The notes below the pieces were generated by a model that was not told the DNA's origin, searched no databases, and saw only the letters and a list, made by a program, of their open reading frames with translations. Made by a program: the position numbers and the translations under genes. Below, piece after piece: positions 45,948 through 54,640 of a stretch of DNA of 64,000 nt. Origin of the DNA: Citrobacter sp. MGH106 (GTDB lineage: Bacteria > Pseudomonadota > Gammaproteobacteria > Enterobacterales > Enterobacteriaceae); contig NZ_KQ089822.1 in assembly GCF_001037495.1 (NCBI RefSeq), positions 1,674,001 to 1,738,000 of the forward strand. Reading direction: 5' to 3'. How positions within the stretch are numbered: position 1 is the stretch's first letter; the number at the start of each line of letters is the position of its first letter.

Positions 45948-47704
45948 TGGCAAAAGTTACTGATGGCATACGTTACGCCGAACGCGTCGTTGCCGGGGAC
46001 GTTATTGCCTGTGAGTTTGTCCGTCTTTCCTGCCAGCGATTTCTTGATGATCTGAGGCACGGTGAAGAACGTGGCATCTATTTCAGTGAGCCCCGCGCAC
46101 AGCATATCCTCAATTTTTATAAATTCGTGCCTCATGTTAAAGGAGCACTGGCAGGCCAGCCGATTGAGTTGATGGACTGGCATGTTTTCATTCTGATCAA
46201 CATCTTCGGTTTTGTTATCCCCCTGGTAAATGAAGAAACAGGCGAAATTGTTCTGCGTAATGATGGCAGTGGTCGTCCGGTGATGGTTCGCAGGTTTCGC
46301 ACGGCATATAACGAGGTAGCCCGTAAAAACGCCAAGTCGACATTATCCTCTGGCGTTGGTCTCTATATGGCTGGCGCCGATGGTGAGGGCGGGGCAGAGG
46401 TTTATTCCGCAGCGACAACGCGGGATCAGGCTCGCATCGTTTTTGAAGATGCGAAAAACATGGTTAAAAAAGCGAAACTCACACTGGGGCGACTGTTTGA
46501 ATTCAATAAACTGGCGATCTACCAGGAGCAGACAGCATCAAAGTTTGAACCGCTTTCTTCTGATGCCAACAATCTGGATGGTCTCAATATCCATTGTGGC
46601 ATCGTCGACGAACTTCACGCGCATAAAACCCGTGATGTCTGGGACGTTCTGGAGACTGCAACCGGCGCACGATTGCAGTCTCTTCTGTTTGGCATAACGA
46701 CAGCGGGTTTTAACAAAGAAGGGATTTGTTACGAGCTGCGCGATTATGCCATTAAGGTGCTGCGTGGTTATAACAGCGAAGTGGAAGGCGCGGTAAAAGA
46801 CGATACCTTTTTCGCCATCATCTTCACCCTGGATAAAGATGATGATCCGTTTGATGAAACGGTCTGGCAAAAGGCTAACCCCGGACTGGGTATCTGTAAG
46901 CGCTGGGATGATCTTCGCCGCCTGGCAAAGAAGGCCAAAGAACAGGTTTCCGCCAGGGTTAACTTTTTCACCAAACACATGAATATCTGGGTGACCGCTG
47001 AGTCAGCCTGGATGGACATGATTAAGTGGGAAAAATGTGAGTTTATAGCCCCCCGTCATGAGCTGAAAACCTACCCGATGTGGGCTGGTGTGGATCTGGC
47101 CCACAAGATTGATATTTGCGCAGCAGTAAAACTCTGGCGGGCAGACAACGGCCACGCGCATGCAGACTTTAAATTCTGGTTACCCGAAGGGAGGCTGGAA
47201 AAATGTTCCGCTCAAATGGCGCAGATGTATCGCAAATGGGCTGAGCTTGGGAAGCTGGAACTGACCGACGGTGATGTTATCGATCATGCGCAGATTAAAG
47301 CTGATTTTCTGGAATGGATTAGCGGCGAAAACCTGAAGGAAACCGGGTTCGACCCCTGGAGCGCAACGCAGTTTAGCCTGGCTCTGGCAGAAGAGGGTGT
47401 GCCGCTGGTGGAGGTTCCGCAAACGGTCAGAAACTTTTCTGAGTCAATGAAAGAGGTGGAGTCTCTGGTTTACGGTGGGCGTTTTCATCACAGCAATCAT
47501 CCGGTTATGAACTGGATGATGTCTAACGTTACCGTCAAGCCTGACAAAAACGACAATATCTTTCCGAACAAATCCACGCCAGAAGCGAAAATAGACGGGC
47601 CTGCCGCCTTGTTTACCGCAATGAGCCGCATGCTTGTAAACGGCGGCGAACAACAGGACAGCCTCTCTGACCATCTGGAAAGTTACGGCGTCCGTTCATT
47701 ATAA
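45947..47704 (+). CDS. terL: Terminase large subunit
   Basis: A 585-residue packaging ATPase/nuclease of the HK97/P27 type. The Walker A-like motif is ARKNAKST (125-132) and Walker B is GIVDEL (218-223). The nuclease domain starts near GVDLAHKIDICAAVK with its first catalytic Asp. Length and order are as in HK97-like phages. Confidence 0.95.
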   Translation: MAKVTDGIRYAERVVAGDVIACEFVRLSCQRFLDDLRHGEERGIYFSEPRAQHILNFYKFVPHVKGALAGQPIELMDWHVFILINIFGFVIPLVNEETGEIVLRNDGSGRPVMVRRFRTAYNEVARKNAKSTLSSGVGLYMAGADGEGGAEVYSAATTRDQARIVFEDAKNMVKKAKLTLGRLFEFNKLAIYQEQTASKFEPLSSDANNLDGLNIHCGIVDELHAHKTRDVWDVLETATGARLQSLLFGITTAGFNKEGICYELRDYAIKVLRGYNSEVEGAVKDDTFFAIIFTLDKDDDPFDETVWQKANPGLGICKRWDDLRRLAKKAKEQVSARVNFFTKHMNIWVTAESAWMDMIKWEKCEFIAPRHELKTYPMWAGVDLAHKIDICAAVKLWRADNGHAHADFKFWLPEGRLEKCSAQMAQMYRKWAELGKLELTDGDVIDHAQIKADFLEWISGENLKETGFDPWSATQFSLALAEEGVPLVEVPQTVRNFSESMKEVESLVYGGRFHHSNHPVMNWMMSNVTVKPDKNDNIFPNKSTPEAKIDGPAALFTAMSRMLVNGGEQQDSLSDHLESYGVRSL

Positions 47705-47714
47705 AGAGGCAGTT

Positions 47715-47900
47715 ATGATCCTGATGATTCTCGCCCCACTGATCGGGGTGATGGGCGCTATTTTGCTTTCGTTTGGTGTATGGATGATTTATCCGCCAGG
47801 AGGCTTAATCAGTGCCGGTATGCTTTGCCTTATCTGGTCATGGCTGGTTTCCCGCACGCTTTCGCTGGCCGGGAAAACATTGCGAGGGGGGACTGACTGA
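47715..47900 (+). CDS. Small membrane protein between terminase and portal
   Basis: A 61-residue protein with two hydrophobic helices (MILMILAPLIGVMGAILLSFGVW and GLISAGMLCLIWSWLVS). Similar small hydrophobic genes occur at this place in HK97-like phages; the role is not known. The stop overlaps the portal start by one base. Confidence 0.75.
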   Translation: MILMILAPLIGVMGAILLSFGVWMIYPPGGLISAGMLCLIWSWLVSRTLSLAGKTLRGGTD

Positions 47901-49129
47901 TGTTTTTCCCCGGAATGTTCAAAAAAAGTGACGCCCCTGTCACTACTCCGGCAGAACTCGCTGAAGCAGTGGGAATGACTTACGACACCTATACAGGGAA
48001 AAGGGTAAGCAGCCAGAAAGCCATGCGGCTTACAGCGGTTTTCGGTTGTATCAGGGTTCTTGCTGAGTCGATGGGCATGCTGCCCTGTAACCTGTACAAG
48101 ATAACCGGAAATAGTAAACAAAAAGCGACTTCCGAAAGGCTGCATAAATTACTGACGATGAAGCCAAATGATTACATGACCCCCCAGGAGTTCTGGGAAC
48201 TGGTCATTGTGTGTCTTTGTCTTCGCGGTAATTTTTACGCCTACAAAGTTAAAGCGCTTGGCGAGGTGGTGGAGCTTCTTCCCATTGACCCAGGGTGTGT
48301 TGAACCAAAGCTTAACAGCCAGTGGCAGCCGGTTTACCAGGTAACATTCCCCGATGGCTCAACAGACGTGCTTGGGCAGGATGATATCTGGCATGTCAGG
48401 ACGCTTACCTTTGACGGGCTGGTGGGACTGAACCCTATAGCCTATGCAAGAGAAGCAATATCTCTGGGAATGGCAACAGAGGAACATGGGGCGCGGTTGT
48501 TCTCAAATGGCGCGGTTACCTCCGGCGTACTCCGCACTGAGCAAACGCTCACTGACGCTGCTTACGCAAGGCTGAAAAAGGATTTTGAGGACCGTCACCT
48601 CGGGCTGAGCAACGCGCACCGACCAATGATTCTAGAAATGGGACTGGACTGGAAGTCGATGGCGCTCAATGCGGAAGACAGTCAGTTCCTTGAGACCAGG
48701 AAATTCCAGCTGGAGGAAATATGCCGCCTGTTCCGGGTGCCGATGCATATGGTGCAGAACACTGACCGCTCGACGTTTAACAATATTGAAAACCTCGGCA
48801 TGGGGTTTATCAATTATTCACTCGTTCCGTATATGACCCGCATTGAGCAGCGAATCAACATCGGGCTGGTGAAGGAATCAAAGCAGGGTGTGTACTACGC
48901 AAAATTCAATGCCGGCGCATTGCTGCGCGGGGATATGAAGTCGCGATTTGAGGCGTATTCAACAGGAATTAACTGGGGTATTTACTCACCAAATGACTGC
49001 CGGGAACTTGAAGAACTTAACCCACGCGCAGGCGGAGATATTTACCTTACGCCAATGAACATGACGACGAAGCCGTCAGACAGCAGCAAGAACAAAACAA
49101 CCGAGGAACAACATAATGCCGATGACTAA
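47900..49129 (+). CDS. Portal protein, HK97 gp3 family
   Basis: A 409-residue portal subunit; twelve copies form the DNA entry vertex. It has the family signatures SQKAMRLTAVFGCIRVLAES (about 35-54) and FRVPMHMVQN...STFNNIENL (about 278-300). It overlaps the protease gene by fourteen bases. Confidence 0.95.
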   Translation: MFFPGMFKKSDAPVTTPAELAEAVGMTYDTYTGKRVSSQKAMRLTAVFGCIRVLAESMGMLPCNLYKITGNSKQKATSERLHKLLTMKPNDYMTPQEFWELVIVCLCLRGNFYAYKVKALGEVVELLPIDPGCVEPKLNSQWQPVYQVTFPDGSTDVLGQDDIWHVRTLTFDGLVGLNPIAYAREAISLGMATEEHGARLFSNGAVTSGVLRTEQTLTDAAYARLKKDFEDRHLGLSNAHRPMILEMGLDWKSMALNAEDSQFLETRKFQLEEICRLFRVPMHMVQNTDRSTFNNIENLGMGFINYSLVPYMTRIEQRINIGLVKESKQGVYYAKFNAGALLRGDMKSRFEAYSTGINWGIYSPNDCRELEELNPRAGGDIYLTPMNMTTKPSDSSKNKTTEEQHNADD

Positions 49130-49769
49130 ACAGCGGCTGGATATTCCGCTACAGCTAAAGTCTGTCAGCGACAGCGGGGAGTTTGAAGGCTATGGCTCTG
49201 TTTTTGGCGTAAAGGACAGCTACGATGATGTTGTTGTGCCAGGCGCTTTTTCGGCCTCCCTTCAGGCATGGAAAGAAAAGAATGCTCTCCCTGCATTACT
49301 CTGGCAGCACCGTATGGATGAACCCATCGGTATTTACACTGAGATGAAAGAGGATGAGGTTGGCCTTTATGTTAAAGGCCGGTTACTCATTGATGACGAC
49401 CCCCTTTCGAAACGCGCACACGCCCACATGAAGGCCGGTTCTTTAACCGGCCTTTCTATTGGTTACATGCTGAAAGACTGGGAGTACGACCGCGTTAAGG
49501 GCGTGTTCCTTCTCAAAGAGATTGACCTGTGGGAAGTCAGTCTCGTCACGTTTCCGTCGAACGATGAAGCGCGGGTAAGTGATGTCAAAAGCGCATTTTC
49601 CCGCGGAGAAATCCCTTCTCAAAAAAGTATTGAACGAGTCCTGCGCGATGTTGGGCTCTCACGCACCCAGGCTAAAGCATTCATGGCCGGGGGGTATGGC
49701 TCACTTTCACAGCGTGATGTTGATGAGGTGAGTACCGCACTGGATGCACTGAAAAACATCAAATTTTAA
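49116..49769 (+). CDS. Prohead maturation protease, HK97 family (S78)
   Basis: A 217-residue protease that cleaves the scaffold part of the capsid protein. His in LWQHRMDEPIG (about 65) and Ser in GSLTGLSIGY (about 109) are the family catalytic residues. It may start at the second Met (49122). The gene order portal-protease-capsid is that of HK97. Confidence 0.94.
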   Translation: MPMTKQRLDIPLQLKSVSDSGEFEGYGSVFGVKDSYDDVVVPGAFSASLQAWKEKNALPALLWQHRMDEPIGIYTEMKEDEVGLYVKGRLLIDDDPLSKRAHAHMKAGSLTGLSIGYMLKDWEYDRVKGVFLLKEIDLWEVSLVTFPSNDEARVSDVKSAFSRGEIPSQKSIERVLRDVGLSRTQAKAFMAGGYGSLSQRDVDEVSTALDALKNIKF

Positions 49770-49782
49770 TCAGGAGTTAATT

Positions 49783-50991
49783 ATGTCAGTTGACGTTAAA
49801 GACGTAGAGCAGGTCGCGCAGGAACTGCAGGCGAAGTTTGATGCGTTCAAAGAAAAGAACGATAAGCGCCTGGAAGCAGTTGAACAGGAAAAGGGCAAGC
49901 TGGCGGGGGAGGTTGAAACCTTAAACGGCAAGTTGTCTGAACTGGATGAGCTTAAATCTGCGCTGGAAGAGGAACTGAAGCAGGTTAAACGTCCAGCCGG
50001 TGGTCCTCAGAGCAAAGCCGCAAGCGAACATAAAACCGCTTTCATTGGCTTTATGCGCAAGGGTAAAGATGACGGGCTGCGCGAACTTGAACGCAAAGCT
50101 CTGCAGGTCGGTGTGGATGAAGATGGTGGCTATGCCGTGCCGGAAGAGCTGGATCGCACGATCCTTAATCTTCTGAAAGATGAAGTGGTGATGCGCCAGG
50201 AGGCGACAACCATCACAGTCGGCGGCGCTAACTATAAAAAACTGGTTAATCTCGGCGGTACGGCTTCCGGCTGGGTTGGTGAAACTGATGCCCGCCCGGA
50301 AACCGATGCGTCTAAACTCGGTCAGATTGAGCCGTTCATGGGAGAAATTTACGGTAACCCGCAGGCGACTCAAACCATGCTGGATGATGCCTTTTTCAAC
50401 GTCGAAGACTGGATCAACAGCGAACTGGCAATTGAGTTTGCAGAGCAGGAAGAAATCGCCTTTACCAGCGGTAACGGGACGAAGAAGCCGAAAGGTTTTC
50501 TGGCATACGCTTCCACGCTTGATCCGGACAAGACTCGTGCATTTGGTACTCTCCAGCACATTCTCTCTGGCGCTGCGGCAGGCGTAACGGCTGATGCGAT
50601 CATCAAACTGGTCTACACGCTGCGTAAAGTGCATCGTAATGGCGCTAAGTTCATGATGAACAACAACAGTCTGTTTGCTATCCGAATCCTGAAAGATTCA
50701 GAAGGCAACTACCTGTGGCGTCCTGGTCTGGAACTGGGTCAGCCTTCCTCTCTGGCCGGGTACGGTGTGGCAGAGAACGAACAGATGCCGGATATCGCGG
50801 CTGATGCTAAAGCAATTGCATTTGGCAATTTCAAGCGTGGTTACACCATTGTTGACCGCATCGGCACCCGCATTCTTCGTGACCCCTACACCAAAAAACC
50901 ATTCGTTGGTTTCTACACCACCAAACGAACCGGGGGAATGCTGGTGGATTCTCAGGCCATTAAACTGCTGCAGATCGGCACTGGCGCTTAA
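49783..50991 (+). CDS. Major capsid protein, HK97 gp5 family
   Basis: A 402-residue capsid subunit. The first 95 residues are a charged coiled coil (VKDVEQVAQELQAKFDAFKEKN), the delta domain that acts as scaffold and is removed by the protease. The HK97 fold follows, with VGVDEDGGYAVPEELDRTI at its beginning. GGAG precedes the start. Confidence 0.96.
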   Translation: MSVDVKDVEQVAQELQAKFDAFKEKNDKRLEAVEQEKGKLAGEVETLNGKLSELDELKSALEEELKQVKRPAGGPQSKAASEHKTAFIGFMRKGKDDGLRELERKALQVGVDEDGGYAVPEELDRTILNLLKDEVVMRQEATTITVGGANYKKLVNLGGTASGWVGETDARPETDASKLGQIEPFMGEIYGNPQATQTMLDDAFFNVEDWINSELAIEFAEQEEIAFTSGNGTKKPKGFLAYASTLDPDKTRAFGTLQHILSGAAAGVTADAIIKLVYTLRKVHRNGAKFMMNNNSLFAIRILKDSEGNYLWRPGLELGQPSSLAGYGVAENEQMPDIAADAKAIAFGNFKRGYTIVDRIGTRILRDPYTKKPFVGFYTTKRTGGMLVDSQAIKLLQIGTGA

Positions 50992-51029
50992 TTCTCTGGG
51001 GCTTCGGCCCCGATTTTTCGAGGTGATTT

Positions 51030-51274
<245 letters not shown>

Positions 51275-51278
<4 letters not shown>

Positions 51279-51598
51279 AACCGTCTATTGCCGAATTACG
51301 GCAGCAATGCCGGATAGACAGCGATGATGTTTCTGAAGATCAGACACTGGCGATATATCTCAGTGCAGCAAAGTCCCATGCTGAGAAAATTGTAAACAGG
51401 GCTCTATACGATACGAGCATCCCGGACAGTGACCCTGATGGCATCATCATCAGCGACGATATCAAGCTAGCGTTAATGCTTCTTGTCAGCCACTGGTACG
51501 AGAACAGAGAGCCGGTAAATATTGGCAATATTACAAGCACATTGCCGTTTGGTGTTCAGGCTCTCCTGGGGCCGCACCGGAAGCACCCGGGAACATAA
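51275..51598 (+). CDS. Head-tail connector, HK97 gp6-like
   Basis: A 107-residue adaptor protein that binds the portal. The helical pattern QCRIDSDDVSEDQTLAIYLSAAKSHAEKIVNRALY and the later ALMLLVSHWYENREPV segment are typical for the family. It overlaps the previous gene by four bases. Confidence 0.88.
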
Positions 51599-51607
51599 GG
51601 GGGGTAT

Positions 51608-51946
51608 ATGCAGGCAGGTCGATTACGCCATCGCGTTACTATCCTGAACTTTACTTCTTTTCGCGATACGACAGGCCAGCCGGTTGAAGAGTGGCAGGAG
51701 GGAAAGATCATATGGGCGGAAGTGCTGGGTATCAGTGGTCGTGAGCAGTTGCAATCAGGAGCAGAAACGGCACAGGCAACAATTCGGGTGTGGATCCGTT
51801 TCCGGCGTGATGTGACTGCTGCGTCAAGATTAAAGGTGCTCACAGGACCATTTAAAGGCGCGGTACTGAATATCATCAGTCCCCCCATACCTGACAGTAA
51901 AGCCACCAGGCTGGAAATACTCTGTAAAAATGGAGCGGAAAAATGA
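51608..51946 (+). CDS. Head closure protein (SPP1 gp16-type stopper)
   Basis: A 112-residue beta-rich protein of the phage head closure family. It begins MQAGRLRHRVTILNF and contains EWQEGKIIWAEVLGISGRE, both family signatures. It seals the head before tail joining. Confidence 0.88.
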   Translation: MQAGRLRHRVTILNFTSFRDTTGQPVEEWQEGKIIWAEVLGISGREQLQSGAETAQATIRVWIRFRRDVTAASRLKVLTGPFKGAVLNIISPPIPDSKATRLEILCKNGAEK

Positions 51947-52392
51947 TTGATATCGGTCTGGATTTTTCTGGCCTTGAAGAGATATCCCGCGATCTGGAAT
52001 TACTGAGTCGCGCCGAAAACAACAAAGTTCTGCGTGATGCCACTCGAGCTGGTGCTGAGGTTCTGAAAGATGAGGTGATAGTAAGAGCGCCTGAACGAAC
52101 CGGCAAGCTGAAGAAAAACGTTGTGGTGCTGACGCAGCGATCACGTAAACGCGGTGATATTTCATCCGGTGTTCATATTCGTGGTCGAAACATGCGAACG
52201 GGTAACAGCGATAATTCAATGAAAGCCTCCGATCGACGTAACGCGTTTTACTGGCGATTTGTCGAAATGGGCACAGTGAATATGCCCCCACATCCTTTTG
52301 TCCGTCCTGCGTTTGATACCCGCGAAGAACTGGCGACGCAGGTTGCTATGAAACGCATGAACCAGGCCATTGATGAGGTGCTGAGTAAATGA
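51943..52392 (+). CDS. HK97 gp10-family tail completion protein
   Basis: A 149-residue protein of the gp10 family. Signatures: ATRAGAEVLKDEVIVRAPERTGKLK near the middle and VEMGTVNMPPHPFVRPAFD near the end. It acts in head-tail joining or tail completion. It overlaps both neighbours by four bases. Confidence 0.88.
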   Translation: MIDIGLDFSGLEEISRDLELLSRAENNKVLRDATRAGAEVLKDEVIVRAPERTGKLKKNVVVLTQRSRKRGDISSGVHIRGRNMRTGNSDNSMKASDRRNAFYWRFVEMGTVNMPPHPFVRPAFDTREELATQVAMKRMNQAIDEVLSK

Positions 52393-52736
52393 CGGAAGAT
52401 GACCTTTATCTTTTGCTGAAGCCTCTGGCCGGTGGACAAGTTTATCCTTACGTTGCGCCGCTGGGTAGTGATGGCCAGCCCTCGATATCACCGCCATGGG
52501 TTATTTTTTCACTTATTTCTGATGTGACCGCTGATGTTCTTTGTGGGCAGGCCGAATCAGGGATATCGGTCCAGGTGGATGTTTACTCACTGACTCTCAA
52601 AGAGGCGCGGAATCTTCGTGATATGGCGCTTCAGGTGGTTAAGCCACTCAATCCCACCAATATAAGCAAAACCCCTGGTTATGAACCAGAGAACCGGTAT
52701 TACCGGACGACGCTGGAATTTCAGGTCACTGTCTGA
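52389..52736 (+). CDS. Tail terminator-like protein (DUF3168)
   Basis: A 115-residue protein in the place of the tail terminator (lambda gpU / HK97 gp11). Family pattern: PLAGGQVYPYVAPLGSDGQP and SGISVQVDVYSLTLKEARNL. It would cap the tail tube and set its join to the head. Confidence 0.82.
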   Translation: MTEDDLYLLLKPLAGGQVYPYVAPLGSDGQPSISPPWVIFSLISDVTADVLCGQAESGISVQVDVYSLTLKEARNLRDMALQVVKPLNPTNISKTPGYEPENRYYRTTLEFQVTV

Positions 52737-52793
52737 CAAATCCACTAACTCACAGACCCGCTACGGCGGGTTTTCTATTTTCAGGAGACAAAT

Positions 52794-53498
52794 ATGTCCT
52801 CACTGTATGAAAAATCGCAGGGTACTAAAATTCAGATCACCTCTGCGCCAGCGACATTGGATACGATTGGCGCCGCAACCTGGCTGGATTTGCACTGTAC
52901 TATCAAAGAAGTCCAGTTTACTGGTGGTCAGAAGCAGGACATTGATGTCACAACTCTGTGCTCAACCGAGCAGGAAAACATCAACGGCCTGGGCGCTCAG
53001 TCAGAAATCTCTATGTCCGGTAACTTTTATGTTAACCCGGCACAGGATGCGCTGCGTGATGCTTACGATAACGACACCACGTATGGTTTTCGGATTGTCT
53101 TCCCGTCTGGTATTGGCTTCCAGTTCCTGTCTGAAGTTCGTCAGCACACCTGGTCTTCAGGGACAAACAGCGTGGTGGCTGCAACGTTCTCGTTACGCCT
53201 GAAAGGTAAGCCGACGAAAATTGATAACGCGCTGCGCCTGACCACCGACCTGCCTGACACCAAATCTGTTACCTCTGGTGCGGCTTTGTCACTGACGGTC
53301 GTAGCTGCCGGGGGAACGGCACCTTATTCCTACGTCTGGAAGAAAGGCGGCAGCGCGGTTAGTGGACAGACGACAGCAACGTTCAACAAGGCAAACGCTG
53401 CTGCAGGTGATGCCGGTGATTACGTTTGTGAAGTTACCGATGCCTCCACACCTGCTGGAAAAGTCACCTCAGCAACCTGCGTCGTAACGGTAGCATAA
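52794..53498 (+). CDS. Major tail tube protein with C-terminal Ig-like domain
   Basis: A 234-residue tail tube subunit. Residues 1-150 form the tube domain (SSLYEKSQGTKIQITSAP; the LDLHCTIKEVQFTGGQKQDIDVTTL segment). Residues 155-234 form an Ig-like domain (GAALSLTVVAAGG, YVWKKGG, GDYVCEV), a surface decoration like the Ig domain of lambda gpV. The Ig part would stick out from the tail and could bind carbohydrates or host surfaces. Confidence 0.9.
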   Translation: MSSLYEKSQGTKIQITSAPATLDTIGAATWLDLHCTIKEVQFTGGQKQDIDVTTLCSTEQENINGLGAQSEISMSGNFYVNPAQDALRDAYDNDTTYGFRIVFPSGIGFQFLSEVRQHTWSSGTNSVVAATFSLRLKGKPTKIDNALRLTTDLPDTKSVTSGAALSLTVVAAGGTAPYSYVWKKGGSAVSGQTTATFNKANAAAGDAGDYVCEVTDASTPAGKVTSATCVVTVA

Positions 53499-53525
53499 TT
53501 CATCTTCTTTAATCAGGGATAAAAA

Positions 53526-53915
53526 ATGGCAAAGAGTCTTAAAGAACTGGCGCTGGCTAAAATGTCAGGCTTTCGTCATAAAATCATTACGGTCCCTGAA
53601 TGGGATGGTGTGAAGGTTGTTCTACGGGAACCTTCTGGCGAAGGTTGGCTACGCTGGCAGGAAATTGCAAAATCTGGCGCAGATGAAGAAGGCGAGGTGT
53701 CTGTATCAGAAAAAGCACACCGTAATCTTTGTGCTGACGTGGTGCTGTTCATTGATGTCCTTTGCGATACCAACAAGCAACCGGTATTCAGCGTCGATGA
53801 AGAAGACCAGGTTCGTGAAATTTACGGGCCCGTTCACTCACGCCTTCTCAAACAGGCGCTTGACCTCATCAACAGCGCGGACGAAGCGCGGGAAAAGTCG
53901 CAACCCCCGGCGTAA
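53526..53915 (+). CDS. Tail assembly chaperone (lambda gpG-like)
   Basis: A 129-residue chaperone that binds the tape measure protein before tail tube assembly. It starts MAKSLKELALAKMSGFRHK. The next frame (DUF4035) continues in the -1 frame across the stop, so a minor gpGT-like fusion is expected. Confidence 0.85.
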   Translation: MAKSLKELALAKMSGFRHKIITVPEWDGVKVVLREPSGEGWLRWQEIAKSGADEEGEVSVSEKAHRNLCADVVLFIDVLCDTNKQPVFSVDEEDQVREIYGPVHSRLLKQALDLINSADEAREKSQPPA

Positions 53916-53923
53916 AGTTTCTG

Positions 53924-54202
53924 ATGGCGCTTGCGCTCCGCATGGGGCGCACGCTCTCAGAGCTTCGGCAGACCATGACGGCAAGTGAGCTTCTGATGTG
54001 GATTGAATTCGACAGACAAAGCCCCATCGGCGATATTCGTGGTGATATTCAGGCAGCTCAGATCGTCTCTGCTATCTACGGCTCACAGGGGGCGAAAGTA
54101 CCGCTGGACGATGCGATCCTGCGCTGGGGCGGTGATGAACAATCAGCACCGAAGGACCCGTTTGCAGGGCTTGAGGCTGCATTAACAGCAGCAACTCAGT
54201 GA
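53924..54202 (+). CDS. Tail assembly chaperone, frameshift extension (DUF4035, gpT-like)
   Basis: From the ATG at 53924 this would be 92 residues (MALALRMGRTLSELRQTM). The same frame is open for more than 40 bases upstream and reads GKVATPGVKFL before the ATG, in the -1 frame relative to the gene at 53526. It is therefore better seen as the T part of a G-T frameshift product. A candidate slippery stretch is GGGAAAAG at 53890-53897 or ACCCCCG at 53903-53909, but neither is a textbook heptamer in the right phase. Confidence 0.8.
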   Translation: MALALRMGRTLSELRQTMTASELLMWIEFDRQSPIGDIRGDIQAAQIVSAIYGSQGAKVPLDDAILRWGGDEQSAPKDPFAGLEAALTAATQ

Positions 54203-54227
54203 CATTTATTCAGTAAGATAATAGGAT
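54199..54227 (+). promoter_or_regulatory. Promoter of the moron gene
   Basis: GTGACA (54199-54204), a 17-base spacer and TAGGAT (54222-54227), just upstream of the inserted gene at 54259. Matches are five of six and four of six. Confidence 0.6.
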
Positions 54228-54258
54228 TTACCTCATTGATGATGTTTAGGGGAAGGTC

Positions 54259-54594
54259 ATGGAAATCTTACTTATTTCAATTGTTATTGGTCTAATACCT
54301 GCATTGATTGCAAGTAGCAAGGGGCGCTCTTTTTTGGGGTGGTGGATTTATGGGGCTCTGTTATTCATTGTTGCCTTAGTTCACTCTTTAGTTATTAAAA
54401 AAGATGTACAGTTTGAAGAAAAAGAGAAGCTGGAATTTGATGGTATGAAAAAATGCCCGTTCTGTGCTGAATTAATAAAAAAAGAAGCCATCAAATGCAA
54501 GCATTGTGGTAGTGATTTGTTATCAAGTGATCATCCCACAAAAACCGATGAAGAATATCTTGAGGAAGCCCGACGAAAAGTCTGGGAAAAATAA
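54259..54594 (+). CDS. Moron: membrane protein with zinc ribbon
   Basis: A 111-residue protein placed between the tail chaperone and the tape measure, where morphogenesis genes are normally adjacent. Residues 1-48 hold two membrane helices ([16 protein letters not shown] and [19 protein letters not shown]); residues 64-86 are a zinc ribbon ([22 protein letters not shown]). AT-rich, with its own promoter (54199-54227), AGGGGAAGG ribosome site, and a UUCG-loop terminator. Such genes are expressed in the lysogen and often give superinfection exclusion or another host benefit; the role of this one is not known. Confidence 0.78.
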   Translation: MEILLISIVIGLIPALIASSKGRSFLGWWIYGALLFIVALVHSLVIKKDVQFEEKEKLEFDGMKKCPFCAELIKKEAIKCKHCGSDLLSSDHPTKTDEEYLEEARRKVWEK

Positions 54595-54600
54595 TAATAC

Positions 54601-54623
54601 AAACCGCTTCGGCGGTTTTTTTG
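54601..54623 (+). terminator. Terminator after the moron
   Basis: AAACCGC-TTCG-GCGGTTT with a UUCG tetraloop, then seven T (54601-54622). Very strong for its size. Late read-through into the tape measure gene would need Q-modified polymerase. Confidence 0.92.
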
Positions 54624-54640
54624 TTTCTGGAGAATGAATA

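Noticed and set aside
49921-50634. A 237-codon reverse frame inside the capsid gene
   Set aside because: Codon-bias shadow of the capsid gene; no plausible expression signals and no known domain.
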